A stretch of DNA of 18,189 nt from Solirubrobacterales bacterium (GCA_003151895.1 PLYX01000025.1:1-18189), one strand, 5' to 3'; positions 6,794 through 14,092 are shown, counted from the first letter of the stretch. Made by a program: numbers and translations. Notes: generated by a model from the sequence alone, not told the origin.

Positions 6794-8656
6794 ATGGCTC
6801 GTTACACCCCCGACTCGCGCGACCGCGTGCGCGACGCGATCGACTTCGTCGAGCTTGTGTCTACGCGTACCGAGCTGCGCAGAGCCGGCCCGCGCAGCTA
6901 TGAGGGCCTGTGCCCGTTCCACGACGAGCGCACACCGTCGTTCAGCGTCGAGCCGGTCGAGAAGGTCTACTACTGCTTCGGATGCCAGGCCTCCGGCGAC
7001 GTGTTCACGTTCGTGCAGGAGACCGAGGGCGTGGACTTCAAAGGCGCCCTGGAGCTGCTGGCCGACCGGGCCGGGATCGAGTTGCAGCCCGAACGGGAGG
7101 ACCCAAAAGAAGCTGAGCGGCGCGCCCGGCGGGAGCGGCTCTTGGAGCTGCTGTCGCGGACCGCGTCCTACTACGAGCGTTATTTGTGGGAGTCCGACGA
7201 GGCGGCGAACGCGCGAAGCTACTTGGAGGGGCGCGGCCTCGGCGAGGAGATCCTAAAGGAGTTTCGTGTGGGGTATGCGCCGAGCGCGTGGGACCGTGTG
7301 CTGCTCGCCTCACGGCGTGGGGGATTCTCCGAGGCGGAGCTCTATGAGACGGGCCTGGCGCAGCGATCGCAGGAGAGGGGGGGCCTGTATGACCGCTTCC
7401 GCTCGCGGATCATGTTCCCGCTGGCCGACCTCCGCGGACGGGTGCTTGGCTTTGGTGCCCGCGCGACGGGAGAGGGGCAGAAGCCGAAGTACCTGAACAC
7501 CTCAGACAACGACGTCTACCACAAGGGCCGCTACGTCTATGGGGGCAATCGAGCGCGCGCGGCAGCGAGCAAGGCGGGGGAGGTGATCCTCTGCGAGGGG
7601 TATACCGACGTGATCGCCATGCACCAGGCGGGCTTCCACAACGCCGTCGGATTGATGGGCACAGCGCTTACCGACGATCAAATCGGCGAATTGGGCCGCA
7701 TGGCCAAAAGGGTGCTGCTTGCGCTGGATGCCGACAGCGCGGGTCAGGAGGCCATGCTCAAGGCGTCAAAGCTTGCCCTACGCCGCGAAATCGATCTGTG
7801 TGTGGTGGAGATGCCGCTTGGAGCGGATCCCGCAGAGGTTTTGGAGGGCAATGGGAGCGAGGCGATGAGCGCGGCCGTCGCGGCCTCTGTCCCATTCGTG
7901 AGGTTTCGCGTGGAGCGGGTGTTGGCGAGCGGCGACGACTCGAGCCAGGGTCGCGACCAGATGATCGCGGAGTTGCGGGAGGTGTTCGACCAAGTGCCGC
8001 CCAGCGCGATGCGCATGGAGCTGACGCGCCTGGTGTCAGGCAAGCTCGGGTTGAGCGAGAGCCTCGCCGAGACGCTCAACTCGGGCGGTGGGCAGGCCCA
8101 GGGCCGCCAGCGCACGGGGAGGGAGGCACATGGTCCGGGTGGGGAGCCCCTACGCACCGCGGACGGGGCGGGGCGGGCGGGCGGCGGGGGCTCGCGGGCA
8201 AGCAGGGTGCTCTCGGCGCGGGAGGACACCGAGCGCGCGTTTCTCGCGCTGTGCATCGCAACGCCCGCTCATGGGCAGCGGTCACTGAACGAGGTCGATC
8301 TCGACGGCGTGTTCACGAGCGAGCTGCTGCGTCGCGCGGCCGAGCATCTGAAGGGAGGGCACCTCGCGGAACCGCTGAAAGGGGTCGACGCCGAGGACCG
8401 CGAGCTGGTGGGGTTGCTCGCCGAGCTGACCGTCGAAGCTGGACGCTGGCCGGTGGCGGAGGGAACGAGCAGGCCGGCGATGCTGGAGGTCCAGCAGCTG
8501 CAGCTGCAGCTCGCGTCGATCGACCGCCGCATCCACGCCGCGCGCGCCCAGGGGATCGGCGAGGTGAGCGACCTGGCGCGTCGCCGCGGAGAGGTCAAGC
8601 GCGACTTCGACCATGCCCAGGAGCGCGCTTTGGCGGAGAGCGGGTCGGAGGTTTAG
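6794..8656 (+). CDS. dnaG: DNA primase
   Basis: Synthesises RNA primers at the replication fork with the DnaB helicase. The N-terminal CHC2 zinc-binding domain is complete: Cys40, His43, Cys61 and Cys64, in CPFH...YYCFGC. The RNA-polymerase/TOPRIM core carries FGARATGEGQKPKYLNTS, the catalytic glutamate in LCEGYTDVIAMHQ (about residue 266) and the metal-binding DADSAG (about 311-316). A Gly/Ala/Arg-rich linker at roughly residues 435-480 separates the core from a helical C-terminal helicase-binding part. At 620 residues the length is normal. The ATG start is 44 bases after dgt, and the two are likely co-transcribed. In many actinobacteria the sigma factor gene rpoD is nearby; it is not in this window. 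Confidence 0.97.
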   Translation: MARYTPDSRDRVRDAIDFVELVSTRTELRRAGPRSYEGLCPFHDERTPSFSVEPVEKVYYCFGCQASGDVFTFVQETEGVDFKGALELLADRAGIELQPEREDPKEAERRARRERLLELLSRTASYYERYLWESDEAANARSYLEGRGLGEEILKEFRVGYAPSAWDRVLLASRRGGFSEAELYETGLAQRSQERGGLYDRFRSRIMFPLADLRGRVLGFGARATGEGQKPKYLNTSDNDVYHKGRYVYGGNRARAAASKAGEVILCEGYTDVIAMHQAGFHNAVGLMGTALTDDQIGELGRMAKRVLLALDADSAGQEAMLKASKLALRREIDLCVVEMPLGADPAEVLEGNGSEAMSAAVAASVPFVRFRVERVLASGDDSSQGRDQMIAELREVFDQVPPSAMRMELTRLVSGKLGLSESLAETLNSGGGQAQGRQRTGREAHGPGGEPLRTADGAGRAGGGGSRASRVLSAREDTERAFLALCIATPAHGQRSLNEVDLDGVFTSELLRRAAEHLKGGHLAEPLKGVDAEDRELVGLLAELTVEAGRWPVAEGTSRPAMLEVQQLQLQLASIDRRIHAARAQGIGEVSDLARRRGEVKRDFDHAQERALAESGSEV

Positions 8657-8719
8657 CTCTGCTCCACGCCGAGCACGGGCGAACAGTTGTTCGCTTTTCC
8701 GTCCGACCCATAGTAGACA

Positions 8720-9415
8720 ATGCAGTGCATGGATCGCGCATCCCTTGAGCAGTCGCTGGGAGAAGGCTTGTCGCTTGCCGAGATCGGGCGGCGTTTCGAC
8801 AAGGACCCGTCGACGGTCGGCTATTGGGTAAAGAGGCACGGCCTCAAGGCTCTCGGCAGTGACAAGTTTGCGCCAAGGGGAGGGCTGCGCCGAGAGGAGT
8901 TGGAGCCGCTCGTCGTGGAGGGCGCCTCACTCGCGCAGATCGCGGACGCGGTTGGGCGCAGCATGGGCACGGTGCGACATTGGTTGAAGCGGTATGGCTT
9001 GCGCACACGTGGTCGTCAGGGCGCTCCCTCTCGGGATGGCGTCGAGGAAGCCCGTTCCGAGGATCTAACGAAAGCGATGATCGTCTGCCCGAGACACGGA
9101 CCGTCCGAGCACCTCCGCGAATCGCGCGGCTACTACCGGTGCCGGCAGTGCCGGATCGAGGCAGTTGTGCGGCGCCGTCGCAAGGTCAAGCAGATCTTGG
9201 TTGCGGAGGCCGGTGGGCGTTGCCAACTTTGCCACTACTCCCGATGTCTCGCCGCGCTCGAGTTCCATCACCTCGATCCGGCTGCAAAGGCGTTCGGAGT
9301 ATCGCGACGGGGTGCCCGTAGCCTGACGCGACTACGAGCCGAGACACGCAAGTGCGTACTGCTGTGCTCAAACTGTCACGCCGAGGTCGAGGCGGGATTC
9401 GTTGATCTGCCCTAG
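8720..9415 (+). CDS. Helix-turn-helix / zinc ribbon / HNH nuclease-like protein
   Basis: A 231-residue protein built from two tandem helix-turn-helix units (about residues 9-42 and 60-93). Both have the resolvase-like pattern LAEIGRRF...STVGYWVKRHGLK and LAQIADAVGRSMGTVRHWLKRYGL. A zinc-ribbon-like cluster follows (Cys123, His126, Cys141, Cys144), then a C-terminal HNH-type fold with Cys168, Cys171, His183-His184 and Cys216, Cys219, His220. The expected activity is metal-dependent DNA cleavage or nicking at a site chosen by the HTH units; this is inference from domains. Start is ATG 8720 or ATG 8729. It lies alone, 63 bases after dnaG and 38 bases before tRNA-Asn. It could be a domesticated homing-type nuclease or a regulator that kept the HNH fold. 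No target is visible. Confidence 0.8.
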   Translation: MQCMDRASLEQSLGEGLSLAEIGRRFDKDPSTVGYWVKRHGLKALGSDKFAPRGGLRREELEPLVVEGASLAQIADAVGRSMGTVRHWLKRYGLRTRGRQGAPSRDGVEEARSEDLTKAMIVCPRHGPSEHLRESRGYYRCRQCRIEAVVRRRRKVKQILVAEAGGRCQLCHYSRCLAALEFHHLDPAAKAFGVSRRGARSLTRLRAETRKCVLLCSNCHAEVEAGFVDLP

Positions 9416-9453
9416 AATGGACTTGTCGGAACTGCTGTTCCGAGGTAGCACGA

Positions 9454-9526
9454 TCCGGGGTGGCGCAATTGGCAGCGCAAGATCCTGTTAAGATCGAGGT
9501 TGTGGGTTCGAGTCCCACCCCCGGAG
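9454..9526 (+). tRNA. tRNA-Asn (anticodon GTT)
   Basis: A full cloverleaf of 73 bases can be drawn. The acceptor TCCGGGG (9454-9460) pairs with CCCCGGA (9519-9525), with discriminator G9526. The D stem is GCGC/GCGC. The anticodon stem closes a loop CTGTTAA whose anticodon is GTT (9487-9489). The T stem GTGGG/CCCAC holds the loop TTCGAGT. The first anticodon-stem pair (A9480-G9496) is mismatched. CCA is not encoded. The 3' end is 2 bases from the stop of the converging glycosyltransferase gene. Confidence 0.95.
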
Positions 9527-9528
9527 CT

Positions 9529-10890
9529 TCAATAACCTCTCCGTCCGGCCCTTCGGGCCGGGCCGGGATCCCCGAAGGGGATGGGTATGGGGTGTGCATC
9601 CGGTCCGGTCGGGATCCCCGACCTGGACATGGATGAGGTGGCGAGTAGCTCGATCAGCGCCGAGGCTCGGGCGCCCGCGTCGTGCGTGGACGCCCAGGCG
9701 CCGAAGTCCCGGGCGCGCGCCCGGATCGACGGCTCGCCGAGGGCACGCTCGACGGCATGGCGGATCGGGCGTGGTGAGATGAAGCGCCGCGGCAGCCGGA
9801 CCCCGGCGCCGGCCCAAGCAACGCGGGCGGCGTTCTCGTTCATGTCGCCGGCGATCGGACACGCGACGACGGGGCAGCCGGAGGCGAGGGCGCGCACGAG
9901 CGTGCCGTGGCCGGCGTGGCAGACGACGACGTCGCAGTGGGGCATCGTGCGCGCGTAGGAGAGCCAGTCGACCACCTTCGCGTTGTCCGGCACGGACAGC
10001 GGACGCGAGGGCAGACGGCGGTTCCAGGTTGCGAGCACCCGCACCGGAGCATCCGCAAGGCCGCGCAAAGCGGCGTGCAGCAACCGGTGATCGGGGTCCT
10101 GGGAGGTCGAGGGGGCCACGAGCACGAGCGGCCAATCAGCAGGGTCGTCATCCTCGGAGCGATCGCCGTTCGCAGACCCATAGCCGGCAACGCCCGTGGA
10201 AACGCGCCCGCCCGGCAGCTCGACATCCTCCGCGGGGGGCTCCCACATGAGCGGTCCGACGACGTGGACGTGGGAGGGCCAGACACGTGGGTACTCCAGC
10301 TGCGGGAAGGTGGCGACGAGCGCGAGGTCGCGACTCGTGCCGCCGTGGGGGTGGGAGAGCGGGGGCAGGCCGACAGCGGCGCGCGTGCGGTTGAGCGCGA
10401 GACGCCCGCTCTCGAGGCCTCTACGGACCGGCAGGTGAGCGCGCTCCCAGAACGCACGACCGGCCGCGGTGCGGGGCAGACGGGCGCCGAACGAGTAGAT
10501 CGGGAAGCCCGGGGCTGCCTCGGGAAAGACGTGGGGTATGAGCGTCGCGCGCGGGACGCCGGCGAGCTCGCCGGCGAGCGAAGGGCCGAGCGTGAGGATG
10601 TCGTGGACGACGACGTCGGGACGCAGATCGCGCACGAGCGGGAGGGTGTCGCGGGTCGTGTAGACGACGGCCTCGTAGAAGTCGAGCGGTTGCTCGCCAA
10701 TGGGGAAGGCGCTGTACTCGGGGGCCGGCGTGAAAGTGAGTCCCTCCGCTTCGACGGGGGCGCGCCAGCGCTCCCATGTTTGCAGCGTGACGTCGTGGCC
10801 GCGCGCGGCGAGCGCGCGCCCGAGGGCGATCATCGGGAACGCGTGGCCGGGATCGCCGAACGCGCCGAGCAGGACCCGGATGGAGGGCAC
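9529..10890 (-). CDS. MGT-like (GT1 family) glycosyltransferase
   Basis: A GT-B fold enzyme that transfers a sugar from an NDP-sugar to a small acceptor, like macrolide, flavonoid or sterol glycosyltransferases. The N-terminal half has the family GDPGHAFPMIALGRALAARG, whose His is the usual catalytic base, and an Asp in VVVHDILTLGPSLAGELAGVP. The C-terminal half has the donor-binding signature CHAGHGTLVRALASGCPVV followed by DMNENAARV. A Gly/Asp-rich loop at about 230-255 separates the halves. The start is GTG at 10890, 3 bases after the stop of the upstream F420-oxidoreductase gene. The last roughly 35 residues (Pro/Gly/Arg-rich) lie beyond the normal fold end and are encoded by the hairpins next to tRNA-Asn, so the frame may have run past its original stop. 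Acceptor unknown. Confidence 0.9.
   Translation of the reverse strand: MPSIRVLLGAFGDPGHAFPMIALGRALAARGHDVTLQTWERWRAPVEAEGLTFTPAPEYSAFPIGEQPLDFYEAVVYTTRDTLPLVRDLRPDVVVHDILTLGPSLAGELAGVPRATLIPHVFPEAAPGFPIYSFGARLPRTAAGRAFWERAHLPVRRGLESGRLALNRTRAAVGLPPLSHPHGGTSRDLALVATFPQLEYPRVWPSHVHVVGPLMWEPPAEDVELPGGRVSTGVAGYGSANGDRSEDDDPADWPLVLVAPSTSQDPDHRLLHAALRGLADAPVRVLATWNRRLPSRPLSVPDNAKVVDWLSYARTMPHCDVVVCHAGHGTLVRALASGCPVVACPIAGDMNENAARVAWAGAGVRLPRRFISPRPIRHAVERALGEPSIRARARDFGAWASTHDAGARASALIELLATSSMSRSGIPTGPDAHPIPIPFGDPGPARRAGRRGY
9545..9582. terminator. Double hairpin between converging tRNA-Asn and glycosyltransferase
   Basis: Two stem-loops follow each other: CCGGCCC-TTC-GGGCCGG (9545-9561) and ATCCCC-GAA-GGGGAT (9568-9582). 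They lie about 20 bases after tRNA-Asn and inside the last codons of the opposing glycosyltransferase gene. Neither is followed by a clear T run, so factor-independent termination is only probable. Both stems are symmetrical and could act in either direction. Confidence 0.55.
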
Positions 10891-10893
10891 CGG

Positions 10894-11931
10894 TTAGGCG
10901 GCGGCGAGCTCGGCTATGAGGCGGAGCTGGTCCAGCCGCTCGTCCTTGGTGAAGGCGATGGGGGTGATCCCGAGCGTGCCGACGCCCGCGTCGCGGTAGA
11001 CGGCGAGGCGCTCACGCACGACGTCCTTGGGGCCGCACAGCGAGACGGTGTCGATGAGGGCGTCGGGGATCGCGGCCATGGCCTCCTCGCGCTTTCCTTC
11101 GAGGTAGAGATCCTGAATCGTTTTGGCCTCCGCCTCGAAGCCATAGCGGCAGACGAGGTTGTTGTAGAAGTTCTGGGCACGAGAGCCCATGCCGCCGACG
11201 TAGAGCGCGATGAACGGGCGCATGGCATTTCGGGCCCCGCCCAGGTCGTCGGTGATGAACACGTTGACGGTGGGGGCGACGTCGAAACCGTCGAGCGAGC
11301 GCCCCACACGGTCGGCGCCTTCCCGCAGGAGGGGTCGCAGCTCGGAGACGTGCTCGGGGGAGAAGAGCGTGGGGATCCAGCCGTCGGCGATCTCACCGGC
11401 GAGCGCGGTGTTCTTCGGGCCGATGGCGGCAAGGTAGACGGGGATGTGCTCCTGGACGGGGCCGATGGTGAGCTTCAGAGCCTTGCCGGGGCCGTCGGGA
11501 AGCGGAAGCTCGAGCGTGTCGCCGTGGAACTCGAGGCGTTCCCGAGCGAGCGCCTTGCGAACGACCGCGACGTACTCGCGGGTGCGCTGGAGCTGTTGGG
11601 CGAACCGCTGTCCGTGCCAGCCCTCGGCTACCTGCGGGCCGGAGGAGCCGATGCCAAGGATCATGCGTCCGCCGGAGAGCTGGTCGATGGTGGCGGCGGT
11701 CATGGCGGTCATGGCGGCGGAGCGCCCCGGCATCTGGAAGATGCCCGAGCCGAGGCGGATGGTGGAGGTTTGCCCGGCGAGCCAGGCGAGCACGGTGGCG
11801 GCATCGGAGCCGTATGCCTCGGCGGCCCACACCGAGTCATAGCCCAGCTTCTCAGCTTCCTGAACGATTTCGAGCTGGTCTTGGGAGCTGAGGCCAAGGC
11901 CCCAGTAGCCGATGTGCACGCCTAGCTTCAT
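10894..11931 (-). CDS. LLM class F420-dependent oxidoreductase
   Basis: A luciferase-like TIM-barrel protein of 345 residues, of the Rv3520c-type F420-dependent branch as far as I can judge by eye. It uses the deazaflavin F420 for hydride transfer to or from an unknown substrate. Typical features are the N-terminal strand MKLGVHIGYWG, the helix around LEIVQEAEKLGYDSVWAAEAYGSD, the core motif SGGRMILGIGSSGPQVAEGW, and a C-terminal VRERLAVYRDAGVGTLGITP. The ATG is preceded on the minus strand by AAAGGAA (11944-11938), a good ribosome-binding site. It is the middle gene of a minus-strand operon, 14 bases after the SDR gene and 3 bases before the glycosyltransferase. F420 use supports an actinobacterial source. 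Substrate not predictable. Confidence 0.92.
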   Translation of the reverse strand: MKLGVHIGYWGLGLSSQDQLEIVQEAEKLGYDSVWAAEAYGSDAATVLAWLAGQTSTIRLGSGIFQMPGRSAAMTAMTAATIDQLSGGRMILGIGSSGPQVAEGWHGQRFAQQLQRTREYVAVVRKALARERLEFHGDTLELPLPDGPGKALKLTIGPVQEHIPVYLAAIGPKNTALAGEIADGWIPTLFSPEHVSELRPLLREGADRVGRSLDGFDVAPTVNVFITDDLGGARNAMRPFIALYVGGMGSRAQNFYNNLVCRYGFEAEAKTIQDLYLEGKREEAMAAIPDALIDTVSLCGPKDVVRERLAVYRDAGVGTLGITPIAFTKDERLDQLRLIAELAAA

Positions 11932-11945
11932 GTGGTGTTCCTTTC

Positions 11946-12668
11946 TCAGGGGGCGTCGCTGGGGCGGACGAACATCATCTCAGGAACAACGCAGGCGGGG
12001 GAGGTGCGCAGCAGGTAGCGCACCGCCTCGGCGATGTCCTGCGGGCGGATCATGTCCTCCGCTTTGACTTGGCCCTTGGCGAAATCGGTCATGGGGGTGT
12101 CGACGAAGGCGGGGCAGAGGGCGGTGGACTTGATGCCCCGGGCGCCGAGTTCCTTGTTCATGGCTTCGGTCCAGCCGACGACGCCGTGCTTGGTGGCGGA
12201 GTAGACCGACAGCCATGCCTCGGCGCGCTTGCCGGAGATGGAGGAGGTGTTGACGACCAGGGCATTGGAGTGCTCGGCGCCCGCTTCTTGGAGCATGGAG
12301 AGGCACTCGCGGTAGAAGAGGACGATGGAGCGCAGGTTGACGTTGAGCTGCATGTCGAGATGCCTCGTTTGGATGTCTCCGACCGGCGCGCCGATGCCGA
12401 CGCCGGCGTTGTTGACGAGCACGTCAAGCCGCGTGTAGCGCTCCCGGTGGGCGGCGACCACCTTCTGGATCTCGCTCTCCTCGGAGAGGGCGGCGGGGAC
12501 GCCAAGCACGTGGTACCCCTCGGCGGCAAGTTCATCGACGGCTGCTTGGAGCTTCTCCGGGCGCCGCGCGGCCATCGTGACGCCATAGCCTTCTTCGGCG
12601 AGCATCCGCGCGATGGCCAGCCCAATCCCGCTCGATGCCCCCGTGACGATCGCTGCACGCTCCGCCAT
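11946..12668 (-). CDS. Short-chain dehydrogenase/reductase
   Basis: A classical SDR of 240 residues with a Rossmann fold, oxidising or reducing an alcohol/ketone with NAD(P). Visible motifs are TGASSGIG (9-16), which binds the cofactor, NNAG (86-89), the catalytic Ser near 143 in TSSISG, and YSATK giving Tyr156 and Lys160. The Arg-Arg at 35-36, after the second strand (TMAARR), suggests a preference for NADP. The ATG is preceded by a strong ribosome-binding site, AGAGGAG (12680-12674), at 5-base spacing. It is the promoter-proximal gene of the operon with the F420-dependent oxidoreductase and the glycosyltransferase, so all three may act on one compound. Substrate unknown. Confidence 0.93.
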   Translation of the reverse strand: MAERAAIVTGASSGIGLAIARMLAEEGYGVTMAARRPEKLQAAVDELAAEGYHVLGVPAALSEESEIQKVVAAHRERYTRLDVLVNNAGVGIGAPVGDIQTRHLDMQLNVNLRSIVLFYRECLSMLQEAGAEHSNALVVNTSSISGKRAEAWLSVYSATKHGVVGWTEAMNKELGARGIKSTALCPAFVDTPMTDFAKGQVKAEDMIRPQDIAEAVRYLLRTSPACVVPEMMFVRPSDAP

Positions 12669-12776
12669 TGCCGCTCCTCTCGTTGGTTGACCGCTGAATC
12701 AAACCATCCCAGGACGCCCGGGCGCGTGCGGCCACGACGCTGGTAGCTTCTAGATGCCTCGCGCAGCGCGCGACGC

Positions 12777-12850
12777 GGGCCCGTAGCTCAGTTGGTTAGA
12801 GCCGCCGACTCATAATCGGTTGGTCCCAGGTTCGAGTCCTGGCGGGCCCA
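12777..12850 (+). tRNA. tRNA with anticodon CAT (Ile2 or elongator Met)
   Basis: A complete cloverleaf: acceptor GGGCCCG (12777-12783) with CGGGCCC (12843-12849), discriminator A12850, D stem GCTC/GAGC, anticodon stem GCCGA/TCGGT closing CTCATAA (anticodon CAT at 12811-12813), and T stem CCAGG/CCTGG with TTCGAGT. CCA is not encoded. C4-G69 and C5-G68, which TilS favours for lysidine modification of tRNA-Ile2 in E. coli, are both present, and the variable region resembles Ile2. I lean to Ile2 but cannot exclude elongator Met. Its 3' end appears to be the attachment site of the downstream elements. Confidence 0.93.
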
Positions 12851-12856
12851 TCGCAA

Positions 12857-12882
12857 GAATCCCGCATGGTTGTGCGGGATTC
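12857..12882 (+). terminator. Perfect 10-bp hairpin after the CAT tRNA
   Basis: GAATCCCGCA (12857-12866) and TGCGGGATTC (12873-12882) form a perfect stem with a 6-base loop, 6 bases after the tRNA. There is no T run. It is either the tRNA terminator or the conserved left arm of the integrated element, because hairpins in the same place follow the two downstream att-like sites. Confidence 0.6.
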
Positions 12883-12914
12883 GTGCGTTAAGGGGACGAT
12901 CAGACCCCCTCAAA

Positions 12915-13273
12915 ATGGGCTTGGGGCTCGCCCGCCGACGCGGCAAGCGCGGCGATAAAACCGTCGCTGGTTGGGCGGCGCGATGGCTTGAGCTACGTTC
13001 CCGGCAGAAGGAGTCCACAAACATCGCTTATCGCGAGCAGGTGGCGCCGTTCGAGCGGGCTCATGGCGCCATGTCCCTGCGCGATGTGAATATGGAACTG
13101 GCGCTCGAATGGACGATCGAGCATCGCTGGACGATCGGCGGTATTCGCGCGATGTTCTCGGACTCTACGGCCACCCGTCCGAGCGCCTGGCGCGCGAGCG
13201 CATCAAGCGGGCGACCGCAGGCAAGCTCTCCGCCGTTGTCTCGCTTCCAGACGCAGAGCGGAGGCAGTCGTGA
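12915..13273 (+). pseudogene. Tyrosine integrase remnant 1 (N-terminal domain fused to C-terminal tail)
   Basis: The frame from ATG 12915 reads as the core-binding N-terminal domain of an actinobacterial tyrosine integrase: TVAGWAARWLELRSRQKEST, then VAPFERAHGAM, then WTIEHRWTIGGIRAMFSD. At 13161-13163 the sequence jumps to the extreme C-terminus of such an enzyme (LYGHPSERLARERIKRATAG), now in another frame, ending at TGA 13271-13273. The whole catalytic domain is missing apart from the LYGH tyrosine region, so an internal deletion has removed most of the enzyme. It lies immediately downstream of the tRNA and points away from it, the usual place for an integrase next to attL. The C-terminal DNA is nearly identical to that of remnant 2 at 15.9 kb. 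Confidence 0.8.
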
Positions 13274-13329
13274 TGACGGCGCACACACTCGTACGGCCGT
13301 CGCGGGCTGGTATCGCGCATGACGAGGAT

Positions 13330-13608
13330 CTACGCGGCTTGGCTCTGGCCCGGCCATACGCCGGTGCGCACGCGCTCGTAGAGCGTGTCCGGTGCGAGGT
13401 CTGCGCCGCCCGGCCAGCACACGGTCCCCGTCTCGGGATCGACATTGACCTCGGCGAAGCCTTCGGAAGTCCTGGCGCGCTCGAACACCGGGCCGCGCAT
13501 TCGGTCCAGCACGTAGACCTCGCCGGTCACGCCGTCGGCGAAGGTGAGCCGCAAGACGCCGTGTTGGGGAACGGTCGCGTGGGTTATGTCTGGTGTAAGC
13601 CCGATCAT
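13330..13608 (-). CDS. DUF2442 family protein, copy 1
   Basis: A 92-residue protein with the DUF2442 pattern: a beta-rich domain reading VLRLTFADGVTGEVYVLD, then MRGPVFERARTSEGFAEVNVD, then GTVCWPGGADLAPDTLYE. The family is usually found as the second gene after a DUF4160 gene, and the pair has been suspected of being a toxin-antitoxin-like module; no activity is proven to my knowledge. Here the ATG overlaps the DUF4160 stop (TAATG), so the two are translationally coupled. It converges on the integrase remnant, with about 56 bases between the stops. The paralogue at 16.1 kb is clearly related but only about one third identical by eye. Confidence 0.85.
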   Translation of the reverse strand: MIGLTPDITHATVPQHGVLRLTFADGVTGEVYVLDRMRGPVFERARTSEGFAEVNVDPETGTVCWPGGADLAPDTLYERVRTGVWPGQSQAA

Positions 13609-13865
13609 TACAGTGGCTCGATCTCGTTCAGTGTCGCACCTTCGCGCGCGCGACGCCAGTTCTCATCAAGCTCCGCCGCGTGCATCTCGGCCCAGGCGAG
13701 CACGAGCCGAAGCTCTCGGCGCGGCAGGTCGCTCACCAGCACCTCCAACGTGTCGGTCCGGACCTTGGCGCTGTGCCCGGCTGCTCGCGCATGGAAGTGG
13801 GGAGGCCCGTGGTCATCGAAGTACATCGTGATCGTGAGCCCGAAGAAGCGGCTTATTGTCGGCAT
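13608..13865 (-). CDS. DUF4160 family protein, copy 1
   Basis: An 85-residue protein with the DUF4160 signature at its N-terminus: MPTISRFFGLTITMYFDDHG then PPHFHARAAGHSAKV, with a conserved His-x-His. A helical second half follows (ELRLVLAWAEMHAAELDENWRRA). The chosen start, ATG 13865, matches the family MPTI start; the frame is open upstream but only into non-homologous sequence. TATTTA lies 6 bases upstream on the minus strand and could be a -10 box of a leaderless message. First gene of a two-gene operon with DUF2442. The pair looks like a toxin-antitoxin-type module by size, overlap and mobile context; which partner would be the toxin is unknown. It looks intact, unlike copy 2. Confidence 0.88.
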   Translation of the reverse strand: MPTISRFFGLTITMYFDDHGPPHFHARAAGHSAKVRTDTLEVLVSDLPRRELRLVLAWAEMHAAELDENWRRAREGATLNEIEPL

Positions 13866-13991
13866 CCACGTAAATACTGCCGTGTGGTCCGGTCGGCACG
13901 CTCGCTGCGGAGGCACCCATCTCCGATGGGGCCGGGCGCTCGGAGGCAACGCGGAGGCAGCCACGAGCGCTGCGTCCCGTCACGTATGGTT

Positions 13992-14020
13992 GGACCGGCC
14001 CCGCGTAACCAATCGGGCCC
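13992..14020 (+). repeat. 29-bp junction repeat A, ending in tRNA-like CGGGCCC
   Basis: This 29-bp sequence matches 16754-16782 at 26 of 29 positions; the three differences are transitions. The last seven bases plus the following ATCGC repeat the tRNA acceptor end and its flank (CGGGCCCATCGC, as at 12843-12854). I interpret it as the right arm plus core of an attachment site (attR of the first element, fused to attL of the next). Confidence 0.6.
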
Positions 14021-14033
14021 ATCGCTCAAGCCC

Positions 14034-14049
14034 CCCCGCTACGGCGGGG
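14034..14049 (+). terminator. Hairpin after junction repeat A
   Basis: CCCCGC-TACG-GCGGGG is followed by ATTTTGTC, which resembles a factor-independent terminator. It is in the same position relative to CGGGCCC as the hairpins after the tRNA and after repeat B, so it may be a conserved part of the element arm. Confidence 0.6.
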
Positions 14050-14092
14050 ATTTTGTCTTGAAGGGGCATATCGCGACCGGGTGAGCGGGGCG

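Noticed and set aside
9907..11925. A 672-codon plus-strand open frame
   Set aside because: It lies antisense to the glycosyltransferase and F420-oxidoreductase genes, has low-complexity Gly/Glu/Arg composition and no family resemblance; a GC-rich shadow frame.
12788..13024. Minus-strand frame ending RQDSNLGPTDYESAALTN
   Set aside because: The C-terminal end is simply the antisense translation of the CAT tRNA gene, a well-known spurious ORF type.
13813..14022. Minus-strand 69-codon frame starting in junction repeat A
   Set aside because: Overlaps the DUF4160 gene start region and the att-like junction; its N-terminus is antisense to the junction repeat and it is not matched by an equivalent frame at copy B.
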